DNA of 63,899 nucleotides from Candidatus Faecicola pullistercoris (GCA_018714105.1 DVNW01000021.1:1-63899), one strand, 5' to 3'; positions 44,736-54,724 are shown, counted from the stretch's first letter. Program-made: numbers and translations. The notes: generated by a model not told the origin, from the letters alone.

Positions 44736-46169
44736 ATGGACAAAGGCGACGCTTGCGCGTATACCGTATCCGTAATCCGAAATATCAGATATCTTCTGGC
44801 GAAGGCCGTTAAGTCCGACGTCTATTCGGCCGTGCTTACCCTGATTGCCTTTTTGTGTTATTATTTCGAGGCTTATTTCGTGCTGGTGGGATTTATGGTT
44901 ACGGCCGCCGTGCTGGCTCTGATTTTTCAGCGGTCGGTGATATACGCTTTTCTGCCCCTGATGCTCACAAGCCTGGCGGTTGTCGACTGGTACGAATTTT
45001 CGGCGGCCGACATAGGAAAAGTGTTGCCATGGGGTATAATTTTTCTGCTTGCGCTGGTCGCGCATTTCGTGATATACCCGGTTTCCGCAAAACAAATCAA
45101 AACGGGCCCGCTGTTCGTTCCGCTGGCCGCTTATTCGGTTATAATGCTTATTTGCGGCGCGGGTGCCATGGACGCGGCCTTGTTTTTCAAAGGACTTAAC
45201 GTTTATTACCGCCTTGCTTTGGGTATCGGCGCTCTGATTACTTATTTTGCAGTCGTCAATTATCTGCCCGAAAGCAAGGAGGAACTTATACGGGCGCTTG
45301 TGGCCGCTATGCTGTTTGCCGGTATTTTGGGTATTGCCGAAATGACTTCGGTTTTCGGGCGTTCCATAGCAAGCGGCCAGACTATGGCGATAAGATACCG
45401 CAACAACATCTCGGGGCTTATGCTGTTTACCTTGCCCTTTCCTTTTTATGCGGCCGTAAAGGCGCGGAAAGGGCGGACGGCGTATTTTGTTCTGGGGTTA
45501 GTCCTGTCCGCGGCTATCGTACTCAGTTCTTCGCGCGCCGCGCTTATTGTAGACACGTTTATAACGTTATTGTGCGTTATATGCTGCGTGCTTACCGCGC
45601 TGCCCGTATACAGGGCGGTATATTCCGTTCTGTCGGTGGGCGTGCTTGCCGGCGTGGCGCTTTTCGTGGGGCTTAACCCCGAAATAGCCGACGGCGTTCT
45701 GGGCAGGCTTCCAGACATGGGCTCGGACATTCGTAACGAAATATGGGCTTTCGGCATGGAAACTTTTAAGAAGCATCCCTTGCTGGGCGCCGGTCTCGGC
45801 GAGCAGGGCAAATATTACGTTCCCGATACGGGCGCGATTTTCTGGTATCACAATACATTCGTGCAGTCTTTGGCTTCTACGGGCATAGCAGGCACGGCGG
45901 TCATGCTTGCTTTATACGGATATAAACTTAAAACGCTGTTAGGCAGACCGAGGCTTTTTAATGTATTTGTTTTTCTGTCGCTTCTGGCTTACGAGGGAAT
46001 GGCGCTCATGCATCCGTTTACCTTTTTCCCCGTTCCGTTCGTTACCGTTTCGATGATACTTTACGCCTGCGTGAGCGGTCAGAGCGGCAAAGACGCGCCG
46101 GACGAGCGTATTGTTTTACTGCCGAAGACAAAAGATAACAATAAAACGGTTTGTGAGGAGAATTTATGA
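44736..46169 (+). CDS. O-antigen ligase-family polytopic membrane protein
   Basis: The product is 477 aa from the ATG at 44736 (GAGAGG 5 bp upstream), with 10-12 hydrophobic segments. The long extracytoplasmic loop near the C-terminus has the family layout: FKKHPLLGAGLGEQGKY, then FWYHNTFVQSLASTGIAG, with the conserved H-N-x-(Y/F/W) segment. The family includes O-antigen ligases, Wzy polymerases and, in Gram-positives, teichuronic or other glycan polymerases. It overlaps the next ABC ATPase gene by 4 bp. Its substrate is unknown; a glycan polymerisation or ligation role is inference. Confidence 0.82.
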   Translation: MDKGDACAYTVSVIRNIRYLLAKAVKSDVYSAVLTLIAFLCYYFEAYFVLVGFMVTAAVLALIFQRSVIYAFLPLMLTSLAVVDWYEFSAADIGKVLPWGIIFLLALVAHFVIYPVSAKQIKTGPLFVPLAAYSVIMLICGAGAMDAALFFKGLNVYYRLALGIGALITYFAVVNYLPESKEELIRALVAAMLFAGILGIAEMTSVFGRSIASGQTMAIRYRNNISGLMLFTLPFPFYAAVKARKGRTAYFVLGLVLSAAIVLSSSRAALIVDTFITLLCVICCVLTALPVYRAVYSVLSVGVLAGVALFVGLNPEIADGVLGRLPDMGSDIRNEIWAFGMETFKKHPLLGAGLGEQGKYYVPDTGAIFWYHNTFVQSLASTGIAGTAVMLALYGYKLKTLLGRPRLFNVFVFLSLLAYEGMALMHPFTFFPVPFVTVSMILYACVSGQSGKDAPDERIVLLPKTKDNNKTVCEENL

Positions 46170-46906
46170 GCGACACGGGTTTTCTGAACGTCGAAGGACT
46201 TTGCAAAAGATATTCGCCCGGACTGCCGTACGCGGTTTCGGATATATCGTTTTCATGCGGACAGGGGCAAATCGTTGCCATACTCGGCGAAAACGGAGCG
46301 GGTAAATCCACTACCATCAAGGCGGTTACGGGTATTCATCCGTTTGAAAAAGGAAAGGTAACCGTTTGCGGATACGATATTAAAACGCAGCCCGTTCAGG
46401 CTAAAAAGTGCTTCGGATACGTGCCCGACAACCATGCGGTTTTCGAAAAAATGACGGGTACGGATTACGTGAACTTCATGGCCGACGTTTACGGCGTGGA
46501 CGAAGATACCCGCAAAAAACGCATCGGGGAATTTCAGGATATTCTGAAACTGGGCGACAAAATCGACAATATTATTTCTTCCTATTCACACGGCATGAAA
46601 CAGAAAATTTCCATTATGGGCGCGCTCATTCACAACCCTAAACTGCTAATTCTCGACGAACCTATGGTAGGCCTGGACGCTCAGACCGCTTTTGCGGTAA
46701 AACAGTACATGCTCTATCACAAGGAAAAGGGGAACACCGTGGTATTTTCCTCGCATAATCTTGATACTGTAGAAAAAATCTGCGATTACTGCATTATAAT
46801 TTCGGGCGGCCGCAAAAAAGACGCTTTCAGCATGGAAGAGTTTAAGGAAAAACATTCATGCTCGCTGGAAGAATACTTCCTCGGCATTATATCGGAGCAA
46901 AAGTGA
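46166..46906 (+). CDS. ABC-2-type transporter ATP-binding protein
   Basis: The product is 246 aa. Walker A is GENGAGKSTT, the signature is YSHGMKQK (the degenerate form usual in ABC-2 exporters) and Walker B is LLILDEPMVGLD. KAVTGIHPFEKGKVTVCGYD is typical of the CcmA/NatA-like group. It pairs with the permease whose start overlaps its stop by one base. It probably drives export or a membrane process rather than uptake, since no binding protein is encoded nearby. Confidence 0.92.
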   Translation: MSDTGFLNVEGLCKRYSPGLPYAVSDISFSCGQGQIVAILGENGAGKSTTIKAVTGIHPFEKGKVTVCGYDIKTQPVQAKKCFGYVPDNHAVFEKMTGTDYVNFMADVYGVDEDTRKKRIGEFQDILKLGDKIDNIISSYSHGMKQKISIMGALIHNPKLLILDEPMVGLDAQTAFAVKQYMLYHKEKGNTVVFSSHNLDTVEKICDYCIIISGGRKKDAFSMEEFKEKHSCSLEEYFLGIISEQK

Positions 46907-48570
46907 TGCGCGGGTTCAAACTCCTACTTAAAAAAGAATGGCTGGAAAAAACCGCGCCTTTCAAACGCGGTAATTTCTTTAAAAAATTCGACGCGGCGGG
47001 GCTTTTCTTCGGACTTGCGGTTTCCGTGCTGGTGGCCTGTATCGTGGTAATGTCGCTCAGTCAGCTCGTAGGAGGGTACGCCGCCGTCAGGCTCAACGGC
47101 GTCAGGGACGTGACTTCGCGGCTTGTGGAAATAGCAACCCTCATCAACGCGGTACTGCTTACGGCGATTTTCTTTTATTCCTGCTCGGTAACGATAAAGC
47201 TGTTTTCTTTTGACAGAGATACCGAAATTCTGTTAAGGCTGCCTTTGTCATTTTCCGATATTTTTGCAGAGAAGATATTTTTCGCTTATCTGAAAACCTT
47301 GGCGTTTACGTCGTTCTTCCTTCTTCTGATTAATATTACGGTGGGCATTACGGCGGGATACGTAACTCTGCGGTTCTGGCTGATTACTTTGTTTAACTGC
47401 CTGACGATGCCGATGATTCCCTCGGCGATAGCCGCGGCGGTTGCGCTGCCGCTGAAAAAACTGATAGATTTTCTGAAATCCCGTTACGTACTGCTTCTTA
47501 TAAGTTTCATACTGTTGCTGTCGCTGGGGTTTTATCTGTATTCCGTTCTGCTGGACGGCCTGAAAGGGCTTCTCGAAACGGGAAACATAAAATTTCTGTT
47601 CAACGAGCAATTCGTGCGCACCTTGCAGGCCTTGACGAAATATCTCTTTCCCGCCAACCTTTTTGCGAAAATGCTGTTTGGCAAGGGCTTTTTCCTGAAC
47701 GCATTTATACTTCTTGCGTCGGGTACCGCTCTGCTTGCCGGGGCATGGGTTCTTTCGGCAAAACTGTTTAAGGATATTTATTTTCTTAACAAATACCGCA
47801 ATCCCGTTAAAATAAGAATAAGACCGTCCGCAAAGGCTCAGAGTTCTTTCGCGTCGCTTATGCGCAAAGAGTTTATTCAGGTTTTCCGCGAACCTTCGCT
47901 TACTTTTAACTGTTTCGCCGTAGCGCTGGCCATGCCCGTGCTGGCGGTTACGCTGTCGGACGTTCTTTCGGAATTCGCTTACAGAATGATAAGCGTTAAA
48001 GCCGATACCGAAGTGGCGTTGTTCGTGCTGGCCCTTCTTACCGTGCTGACCAATACGTTCAGCTCCTCCAACGTGTCGAGGGACGGCGAGATGTTCTGTA
48101 TAATCAAGACCTTGCCTCTGTCGCCTTATGCGGTTATAGGAGCAAAACTTCTGTTCTGTCTCGTCGTGAACGCGCTATCTTTGATGATATCCGTGCTTAT
48201 TATGGCCTGTATGGACAGGATGTCCTTCGGCGACGCGGCTTTTGCCCTTCCGGTTATGCTTATTCTGACTGCCGGCGGGATTATGTTTGCCACGTCGAAA
48301 GACCTTAACAATCCTGATTTTTCGGGCGCCGCCGGCGCAAAAACCAACGCCAATCTCAGCATTGTATCGGCCGCCGGCATCACGGTTGCCGCCGCAATGG
48401 GCGCGCTTGCTTTCGCACATTCTTTCGGAGTAACCGATTTTCTTGCCTCAAAGGCGGTTACTTTTGCGGCGATTGCACTGGTGGCCGTCGTATATTGCGG
48501 AGCCTGCGCGCTTTATCTGTTCATTAATCTGCCCGCGCGGTTCGAGGCCGCGGGAGCAAAGGGAAGGTAG
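46906..48570 (+). CDS. ABC-2-type transporter permease
   Basis: The product is 554 aa from the ATG at 46906, the base where the ATPase stop ends; an in-frame GTG lies 3 bp earlier. It has two sets of about five or six hydrophobic segments separated by a cytoplasmic loop (KYRNPVKIRIRPSAKA). The second half opens LMRKEFIQVFREPSLTF, a common amphipathic element before ABC-2 membrane cores. It lacks an FtsX/MacB-type periplasmic domain. It should form the channel for the upstream ATPase. The cargo is unknown; the next gene's exoprotein is one candidate. Confidence 0.82.
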   Translation: MRGFKLLLKKEWLEKTAPFKRGNFFKKFDAAGLFFGLAVSVLVACIVVMSLSQLVGGYAAVRLNGVRDVTSRLVEIATLINAVLLTAIFFYSCSVTIKLFSFDRDTEILLRLPLSFSDIFAEKIFFAYLKTLAFTSFFLLLINITVGITAGYVTLRFWLITLFNCLTMPMIPSAIAAAVALPLKKLIDFLKSRYVLLLISFILLLSLGFYLYSVLLDGLKGLLETGNIKFLFNEQFVRTLQALTKYLFPANLFAKMLFGKGFFLNAFILLASGTALLAGAWVLSAKLFKDIYFLNKYRNPVKIRIRPSAKAQSSFASLMRKEFIQVFREPSLTFNCFAVALAMPVLAVTLSDVLSEFAYRMISVKADTEVALFVLALLTVLTNTFSSSNVSRDGEMFCIIKTLPLSPYAVIGAKLLFCLVVNALSLMISVLIMACMDRMSFGDAAFALPVMLILTAGGIMFATSKDLNNPDFSGAAGAKTNANLSIVSAAGITVAAAMGALAFAHSFGVTDFLASKAVTFAAIALVAVVYCGACALYLFINLPARFEAAGAKGR

Positions 48571-48573
48571 CCT

Positions 48574-51507
48574 GTGAACAAACGTATTATCGTGTTGATT
48601 ATAATTCTGCCGATATTGCTGATGATCGGCGTGTACGCAGCCGCAAAAACCACTTCTTTAATAAAAATCATTCCGGTGACCGGTATATACGTGTCCGAAC
48701 AGGAAGCGGTTCAGTACGTGGATTATGCCGAACTTTCCGATGAAAGATTCATTACGCTCAGCTATGAAGTTCTGCCCGTGGGCGCCAGCAACAAAACCGT
48801 TTCCTTCAAGGCCAGCCCGCAAGGCATAGTGGAAATCGACGCTGAGGGGCGTATCAGACCCGTGGGCTGCGGTCGGGTTACCGTGACGGTTACCACCAAC
48901 GACGGCGCTTATTCTGCGGACATTATTCTGGTTGTGTCCAGCGATAAAGTAATAGACTTTTCCTTTACCGATATGCCCGATACGATGGAAGCGGGCAGGG
49001 AGTTCGTGCCCGAAGTGGCCTTTATGCCGGCGATAGGCGATTTTTCCGAGCTCGTGTGGCAGTCTGACAATCCCTCCGTTTTGTCGGCGGATAAGTTTAC
49101 GGGGACGCTGAAAGCGCTTTCGGTAGGCTCTGCCACGGTCACCGCCACCTATCCTTCTCCTTACGGAGACATTGTAAAAAGCGCCCTTATTAATGTTACG
49201 GCCGACAAACTGCTGACTTTTTCCGATACCGAAATAGTGACATGGAACGATACGGCTTCCTTTATAATCAGCAAGGCGGAAGAGGTGGAGTTCGGCGAAG
49301 TTGCGTTTTTGAGCACGGGAGGGGAGTACGAGTTTGTGCCTTTGTCCGCAAACAGCGCGGAAATTATATTTACTCTGGATTCCGCGGCTTCCTCGGCCGA
49401 ATTCAGCGCTTCGGTTTTCGGAGTTACCGAAAAAGTCGTTATTCAAAGGGCGGACCCGGATAACGTCGAGGTATGGATTTCGGATAAGCCTCTTTATTAC
49501 CTCAAGGATTCCGGCCCCTCTATGTCGGTGAAGCTTAATCCCGCTTACGACGGAGCTCCGAGTCATGTCGTCTGGACGGCCTCGGGCGTAAACGAGGTCG
49601 CGGTCAATCCCGAAAACGAATTCGTTATCAGCCCGCTGACGTCCAATACGGGAACTACGGTCGTCAAGGCCGTGATTACGGTGGAAGGCTACACTTTTAC
49701 CGCCGAGGCAGAGTTTACCGTGCTGGAATGTTACTCTTCGGTCAATTTTACCGAAAGCACGGGAGATACGGGTTTGGCCAAAAGGGTTGCCATAGCCGAT
49801 CAATACTATGAAAACGGGACTTTTACGTCAAAACCGTATACTTTCAAAACTTCGCTTTCCCCCGCAGACTCCGATAAGAACGATCGGCTGATATGGGATA
49901 CTTCCGACAGCCTGACGGGCGTTGCGGAGCAGGGAAAACTGACCGTAATCAAAGACGGCTTCCTGACGGTAACGGCCAAATCTTACAATTCGGTACTGAT
50001 AAATTCTTCAAATCCCTCGTTTAAAATTGTGGAGTCGCAGTTGACGGTGCAGTGCGTGAAGGGAGTGAACGTGGACGATTACGACGCTCTGATTGCCGCT
50101 ACCGAAGCTGAAAAACAGGTCGTGCTGACCAAAACCATAGGCAGCGAACAGGATACTCAGAACGGGCTTGTGGACGTTTCCGAATTCGGATCGGTTTATT
50201 ACGAGTCCGATACCACGGGGGACGCGACTTTTTATACGAATCAGGGCCTTCCGGTACCTAAAATCAAAATAGCCCTTAAAATCAAAAACAACCTTTACGG
50301 CAACGGTTATACCATAAACGCGCACAACCTGACTTACAGACTGGACGCTACCGGGCAGCCTACCGATTCGGCCGTATTCAAGGGACCGCTTAACTTTGTT
50401 GCCATACCTTCGGCATCGGTAAAGGCGCAGGACAACATAGTTTTTGCCATATACGATAACGTTATTATCGACAATGCCGTGCTCAAAGGCTGTAACGACG
50501 TAAGCGATCTTACCATGCTGGATTACGTCGGAACAACGCTGGAAATAATGGGCGACAACGTAACCGTTACGAATTCGCGCATTTCCAACGGGCGCACCGT
50601 AGTCAGAATGTTCGGCGACGACCAGTATGCCGATAAGCCCGTATCCGCGCACATAGAAAGCTGTATTCTGCGCTCTGCAAGGGAATTCGTGATACGTTTG
50701 GGCAGTAACCGTAAAATTACGGGCGAATACAGAGCGGATATGACTTTGCAACAGGCATACGAAAGCTGCTCGCCATCCATAAACGGATATGACGTAAACG
50801 ATAAATATAATCTGTACGAAAACGACGAAAATTTCAAAAACGACGTTTTACAGACTAAATTGACTTTAAAAAACTGTACTTTGGCTGAATGCGGTATATT
50901 TACCGTAGGTATGGACTCGCACTTTGCAGGGCCTGCGCTCGACGAGATGCCCGTTAACGGCAGGGTTTACGATTACTGGGACGGGTGCGCCGCGACTTCT
51001 TACGGGGCTCTTCTTAAAATGGAAGGCGACGTCAGGTTTTACGACTGGAAAGACATAGAGTCAATAGACAGCTCTACACTTATCGAAAGTGCGGAAAACA
51101 GTATTCTGAAATTCGATATGGCCGCAATTTTTAAAGGCGTGACGAGCAAACCGGGGTACGGCAAGCTGGCGGTTGATTATAACGGAAAAACTTACGTCCA
51201 CGGAGGAATAGCCTTCTTCGGCGGCGGCAAAAACTATTCGGTAGCCGATTTGTCAGAGTTCGAAGGAGTGCCTTTTGCGGGCTATTCGATAAGTCTGCAG
51301 GATACGGGCGATTCGTTGGTTGCACTTATGGAAATTGCCGCAGGTAACCGTCCGTTCGGGTTTATGATGTACGACGCTTCCGTTTCGGAATTCGGCGTGG
51401 CCCGTCAGATCGAGGAATACGGTTATATCGGCGAAGACGGAAATTCTGTTCCCGGTAACGGGGCTGCCTTTAACTGGATACCTGTTGCCGATCCGTTTGC
51501 GGTTTGA
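48574..51507 (+). CDS. large exported protein with Ig-like (Big2) and beta-helix regions
   Basis: The product is 977 aa, starting at GTG 48574 with GGGAAGG upstream. A single N-terminal hydrophobic segment (IIVLIIILPILLMIGVYAAA) acts as signal or anchor; no lipobox or sorting motif is visible. Residues of about 30-210 hold two Big2-like domains (VEIDAEGRIRPVGCGRVTVT, then GTLKALSVGSATVTATYP). More beta-sandwich sequence follows. Residues of about 560-790 look like a right-handed beta-helix (YGNGYTINAHNL, DNVTVTNSRISNGRT, HIESCILRSAREF, LTLKNCTLAECGIF). It probably acts at the cell surface. It ends the operon led by the O-antigen-ligase-family gene. Confidence 0.8.
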   Translation: MNKRIIVLIIILPILLMIGVYAAAKTTSLIKIIPVTGIYVSEQEAVQYVDYAELSDERFITLSYEVLPVGASNKTVSFKASPQGIVEIDAEGRIRPVGCGRVTVTVTTNDGAYSADIILVVSSDKVIDFSFTDMPDTMEAGREFVPEVAFMPAIGDFSELVWQSDNPSVLSADKFTGTLKALSVGSATVTATYPSPYGDIVKSALINVTADKLLTFSDTEIVTWNDTASFIISKAEEVEFGEVAFLSTGGEYEFVPLSANSAEIIFTLDSAASSAEFSASVFGVTEKVVIQRADPDNVEVWISDKPLYYLKDSGPSMSVKLNPAYDGAPSHVVWTASGVNEVAVNPENEFVISPLTSNTGTTVVKAVITVEGYTFTAEAEFTVLECYSSVNFTESTGDTGLAKRVAIADQYYENGTFTSKPYTFKTSLSPADSDKNDRLIWDTSDSLTGVAEQGKLTVIKDGFLTVTAKSYNSVLINSSNPSFKIVESQLTVQCVKGVNVDDYDALIAATEAEKQVVLTKTIGSEQDTQNGLVDVSEFGSVYYESDTTGDATFYTNQGLPVPKIKIALKIKNNLYGNGYTINAHNLTYRLDATGQPTDSAVFKGPLNFVAIPSASVKAQDNIVFAIYDNVIIDNAVLKGCNDVSDLTMLDYVGTTLEIMGDNVTVTNSRISNGRTVVRMFGDDQYADKPVSAHIESCILRSAREFVIRLGSNRKITGEYRADMTLQQAYESCSPSINGYDVNDKYNLYENDENFKNDVLQTKLTLKNCTLAECGIFTVGMDSHFAGPALDEMPVNGRVYDYWDGCAATSYGALLKMEGDVRFYDWKDIESIDSSTLIESAENSILKFDMAAIFKGVTSKPGYGKLAVDYNGKTYVHGGIAFFGGGKNYSVADLSEFEGVPFAGYSISLQDTGDSLVALMEIAAGNRPFGFMMYDASVSEFGVARQIEEYGYIGEDGNSVPGNGAAFNWIPVADPFAV

Positions 51508-51536
51508 AATATAACCGCCTGTAACAAACCTGCATT

Positions 51537-51565
51537 AAAAAGCCTTCCTGTCGGAAGGCCTTTTG
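51537..51565. terminator. bidirectional terminator after the export/surface operon
   Basis: Stem gccttcc / ggaaggc with a tgtc loop, A-rich before and T-rich after. It is shared with the convergent DUF4874 gene. Confidence 0.85.
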
Positions 51566-51583
51566 TTTATGGATTAAACGCGT

Positions 51584-52996
51584 TCAGCCGACTATGACGT
51601 TTACGCCGTTTTCGAAGGGAACGTCGTTATAAAGTTTTATCTTGTCCGAAGGCGAATTCTCCTTATACAGCTCTATGCCGATGCGTCCGCCGTCGTAACC
51701 GAAAGTAATTACGCTCTGGCCGAACATAAGAAGGCTGCCGCCGTCAAAAGCATTGTCGGGGGCGACTTCCGCGCCGTCTACGTAAATTTTCATCTTGTAG
51801 CCGTGCGGCGCGGCCATGCCGTAATTGGTTATCATGAAACTTGCTTTTCCGTTTCCGGCCTCGAAGTCGGAGACCGTAAGCTGATAGCCCAGATGATGTT
51901 TAAGATAGTCGAATACGTTTATTTTACCGTCAGACAGAAGATTGGGGTTGAGCGGATAGCCGTTGCCGGTAAAGAAATCTCCGTCTAAAAACAGGGCTTG
52001 CCACTGTTTCAGATAGTATTCGCCTCCGTCCTCGGTGTAATTGTGTTCGAGCGACAGAGTGCTGAGGCCGTATCCGACGCACTGCGCGATTACGCCTTGA
52101 GCAGTAGTGCCTTCCACGTTACCGCGGCCCCAGGGCATTTCTCCGTCGGTAACGGTGTGCTTACATTTGCTGAGCAGAAGGGGATAGGCAGGGTCCTCGA
52201 AGGATATCATGCCCCACTCGTGGTCAAAGCCTACTATAAAATCGTCGTGAATCGAAAACCTGTGTTCGAGTTCGTCGGGAACCAGCGACAGAAGCTCGGG
52301 AGTGCGCACCATTATTACGGTAGGCTCGGGCGTCATGTCGGCCACGGCCTTTATTATTCTGGCTTTGTTGAGAGCGTTCACGTTGCCGTGTCCTTCGCCC
52401 CAAAGTCCTATCATTCCGAGTTGCATGGCGTATACTACCGAACGGTAGAGTCCGATATTCTGCTCGAAAAAAGTTTTAAGTTGCGCGCAATGAGTGATTA
52501 TGTCGCTTGTTCTCGGGCCGTCCTTATTGGCCGACGTATACTCGTACGCAAAGCGCAGAAGTATTTTTACGTTTTTGTCTCTCAGAGTGGAAAAATAGTT
52601 TTTAAGCTGATCGAGAGCTTCGTCGGGAATGGGAGTGTGTCGATACTCGTAGAGATATACGTAGCACTGCAATACCGTTACGCCTTCGGATGAGTATTTT
52701 TCAAGCTGAGCCTCAAGCCTTTCGGTATAAGTTTCGCCGCTTTCGGGAAAGGCTTCGTCTGTGCCGAGGGTAATGTAGGTTTCGCCTCTGAAACCTCGGT
52801 CGGGATTGGGATAAAAATCCGATTCGGCCGTGAGTACGGGAATATTGTATACGGGCGTGACGGCGTAAGCGGAAGGCGTGTCAGGGTATTGTTTGATTTT
52901 GTAACCCGTGCATGCGCTCAGCGTTCCTGCCGAAATCAGCAAAAGCGCTACAATCGCAATTAACCGATTCGCATGTTTAAAATTAGTTTTTCGCAT
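51584..52996 (-). CDS. DUF4874/DUF4832-type lipoprotein
   Basis: The product is 470 aa. The lipoprotein signal has lipobox LSAC (Cys29). The mature part contains FYPNPDRGFRGETY, the N-P-x-R-G-F/W motif that opens DUF4874, then a TIM-barrel-like region (LLRFAYEY, MQLGMIGLWGEGHGN) with acidic residues reminiscent of glycoside hydrolases. A DUF4832-like C-terminal part ends in a beta-rich module. These paired domains occur in secreted proteins thought to act on polysaccharides; no activity is proven. It is a single minus-strand gene facing the export operon. Confidence 0.82.
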   Translation of the reverse strand: MRKTNFKHANRLIAIVALLLISAGTLSACTGYKIKQYPDTPSAYAVTPVYNIPVLTAESDFYPNPDRGFRGETYITLGTDEAFPESGETYTERLEAQLEKYSSEGVTVLQCYVYLYEYRHTPIPDEALDQLKNYFSTLRDKNVKILLRFAYEYTSANKDGPRTSDIITHCAQLKTFFEQNIGLYRSVVYAMQLGMIGLWGEGHGNVNALNKARIIKAVADMTPEPTVIMVRTPELLSLVPDELEHRFSIHDDFIVGFDHEWGMISFEDPAYPLLLSKCKHTVTDGEMPWGRGNVEGTTAQGVIAQCVGYGLSTLSLEHNYTEDGGEYYLKQWQALFLDGDFFTGNGYPLNPNLLSDGKINVFDYLKHHLGYQLTVSDFEAGNGKASFMITNYGMAAPHGYKMKIYVDGAEVAPDNAFDGGSLLMFGQSVITFGYDGGRIGIELYKENSPSDKIKLYNDVPFENGVNVIVG

Positions 52997-53120
52997 AATA
53001 AACCCCTTTTTTACAAATTTTATTTTTCAGGTGTCAAAATCTGTCTTTTATTTTCTTATTTAATTGTGCACTAAATTCCGGAATTTTGCAACGGTTTAGC
53101 CGTTCTTGACCGAAGTTTAC

Positions 53121-53149
53121 TTTACTTAGCGGCTTTTATGCGTTATAAT
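53121..53149 (+). promoter_or_regulatory. promoter of the HlyIII-aldolase-hexosaminidase operon
   Basis: TTTACT (53121-53126) and TATAAT (53144-53149) are separated by 17 bp. Confidence 0.62.
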
Positions 53150-53182
53150 AAACTATATCGATTATTGAACGCAAGAGGTCGC

Positions 53183-53836
53183 ATGAGCGCTTACACGGTC
53201 CCGTTGCCCGCATATTCCGTACGCGAGGAAAAACTTAATATTTTGTCCCACGCCGCAGGAGCCGTTGTTTTCGGCGGCGCTTCGGTATGGCTTCTCATAA
53301 GGGCGTTTACCGTGCTGGGCGGAATACGACCGTTTTTCTTTTTATTGTACTCGGTTTGCCTGGTAGAGTTATACGTGATGTCTTCCGTTTATCACGGTAC
53401 TAAAAATCCCGAACGGCGCAGGCTTACTCAGAAGGGCGATCACACTTCGGTCAATATCCTCATAATGGGTTCGGACATAGCCTTTCTTGCGGGAGTGCTG
53501 TTTGATAAAACGGCTTTTATTCTGTCGGGGTGCGTGGTTGCGCTGTCGCTGATGTCGATTGTTTTCAATCTGATCAACGTGAAAAAATTCCGCGCGGTTA
53601 CCATGGTTACCTACATAATTACGGGCTGGTGCTGTCTGATTGTGGTAAAACAGCTGATGCAGACGTTGGGTCAGACGGCTTTCGCTTTTCTGCTTGCGGG
53701 CGGTCTGGTTTATACTTCAGGTCTTGTTTTTTACGGGCTTAAACGAGAGTTTTCGCATGCCGTATGGCATCTGTTCGTACTGCTGGGAAGCATATTGCAG
53801 TTTGCGGCTATTATGATTTTTTTGTACCGAGGTTGA
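53183..53836 (+). CDS. hemolysin III / PAQR-family membrane protein
   Basis: The product is 217 aa from the ATG at 53183 (AGAGGT upstream); the longer frame overlaps the promoter. Seven hydrophobic helices are present. The metal-site residues of the HlyIII/YqfA (PAQR-like) family are visible: LSHAAGAVVF, SSVYHGTK, GDHTSVN and HAVWHLFVLLGS. Despite the name, most bacterial members are not proven hemolysins; they are thought to be membrane hydrolases or to affect membrane properties. The gene lies 2 bp before the aldolase gene. Confidence 0.9.
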   Translation: MSAYTVPLPAYSVREEKLNILSHAAGAVVFGGASVWLLIRAFTVLGGIRPFFFLLYSVCLVELYVMSSVYHGTKNPERRRLTQKGDHTSVNILIMGSDIAFLAGVLFDKTAFILSGCVVALSLMSIVFNLINVKKFRAVTMVTYIITGWCCLIVVKQLMQTLGQTAFAFLLAGGLVYTSGLVFYGLKREFSHAVWHLFVLLGSILQFAAIMIFLYRG

Positions 53837-53838
53837 TT

Positions 53839-54681
53839 ATGGCGGTTGTAAGTTGTTTTTCGCTTTTGAAAAAGGCGGACGAAAGAGGCGTGGCTCTGCC
53901 GGCCTTCAACATAGATAACATGGAATCGGCTCTCGCCGTCTTCAACGCGGTGAAAAAACTTAAGGAAGAGGTCATAATTCAGACCATACCGAAAACGCTT
54001 TCTTACGGCGGCGTTGCCACCTATCCCGCGATGATAAGGGCCATGTTCGACAAGCTCGATACCGACGTGGCAATTCATCTCGACCACGCTTCCGTCCCCG
54101 AGCTCATACGCACGGCGGCCGATTGCGGGTTTACGTCCGTAATGTACGACGGTTCGGCTCTTCCGTTCGGGCAGAATGCCGCCAACACGGCCGAAATATG
54201 CCGTCAGATGCAATGCAGAGGCATTTCTGTAGAGGGCGAACTCGGCGTTATAGGAGGTAAGGAGCAGGGCGATACCGACCTGGCCTGCGTATATACACGG
54301 GTAGACGAGGCAGTGCGCTTCGTCGAGATTACGGGCGTGGATATGCTTGCCATAGGCGTGGGCACCGCTCACGGCATATATAAGGGCACTCCCGTTATAA
54401 ACATCGGAAGAATCGCCGAAATTCACGAGGCGGTACCTTGCAGCCTGGTTCTGCACGGGGCTTCGGGCCTTTCGGACGAAGTGCTTAAAGACGCCGTCGC
54501 CGCGGGCATAAGAAAGGTTAACTTCGCAACCGAGCTCAGGCAGGCCTTTACCCGAGGTGTCAAAGCCGGAATAAAGGAAAATCCCGACGCTTACGACCCT
54601 AAGATTTATCTGCCGTACGCCGTCAGCGAAATCCAGAAGACGGTAGAGGCGAAAATCAGGTTGCTTAAAAACCCGACATAA
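53839..54681 (+). CDS. class II fructose/tagatose-bisphosphate aldolase
   Basis: The product is 280 aa from the ATG at 53839 (GAGG upstream). Zinc and catalytic sites are visible: ALPAFNIDNMES, HLDHAS (catalytic Asp and zinc His), GVIGGKEQGD-like loop, AIGVGTAHGIYKG (zinc His) and VLHGASGL (zinc His), then KVNFATELR. The length and the short loops match the GatY/KbaY/FbaA-II group that splits ketose-1,6-bisphosphates. With a hexosaminidase downstream, tagatose-1,6-bisphosphate from galactosamine-type sugars is a reasonable but unproven substrate. Confidence 0.9.
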   Translation: MAVVSCFSLLKKADERGVALPAFNIDNMESALAVFNAVKKLKEEVIIQTIPKTLSYGGVATYPAMIRAMFDKLDTDVAIHLDHASVPELIRTAADCGFTSVMYDGSALPFGQNAANTAEICRQMQCRGISVEGELGVIGGKEQGDTDLACVYTRVDEAVRFVEITGVDMLAIGVGTAHGIYKGTPVINIGRIAEIHEAVPCSLVLHGASGLSDEVLKDAVAAGIRKVNFATELRQAFTRGVKAGIKENPDAYDPKIYLPYAVSEIQKTVEAKIRLLKNPT

Positions 54682-54724
54682 AAAGAAAATAAATACGGGA
54701 GCCACGCTCCCGCGGAGAACATTA

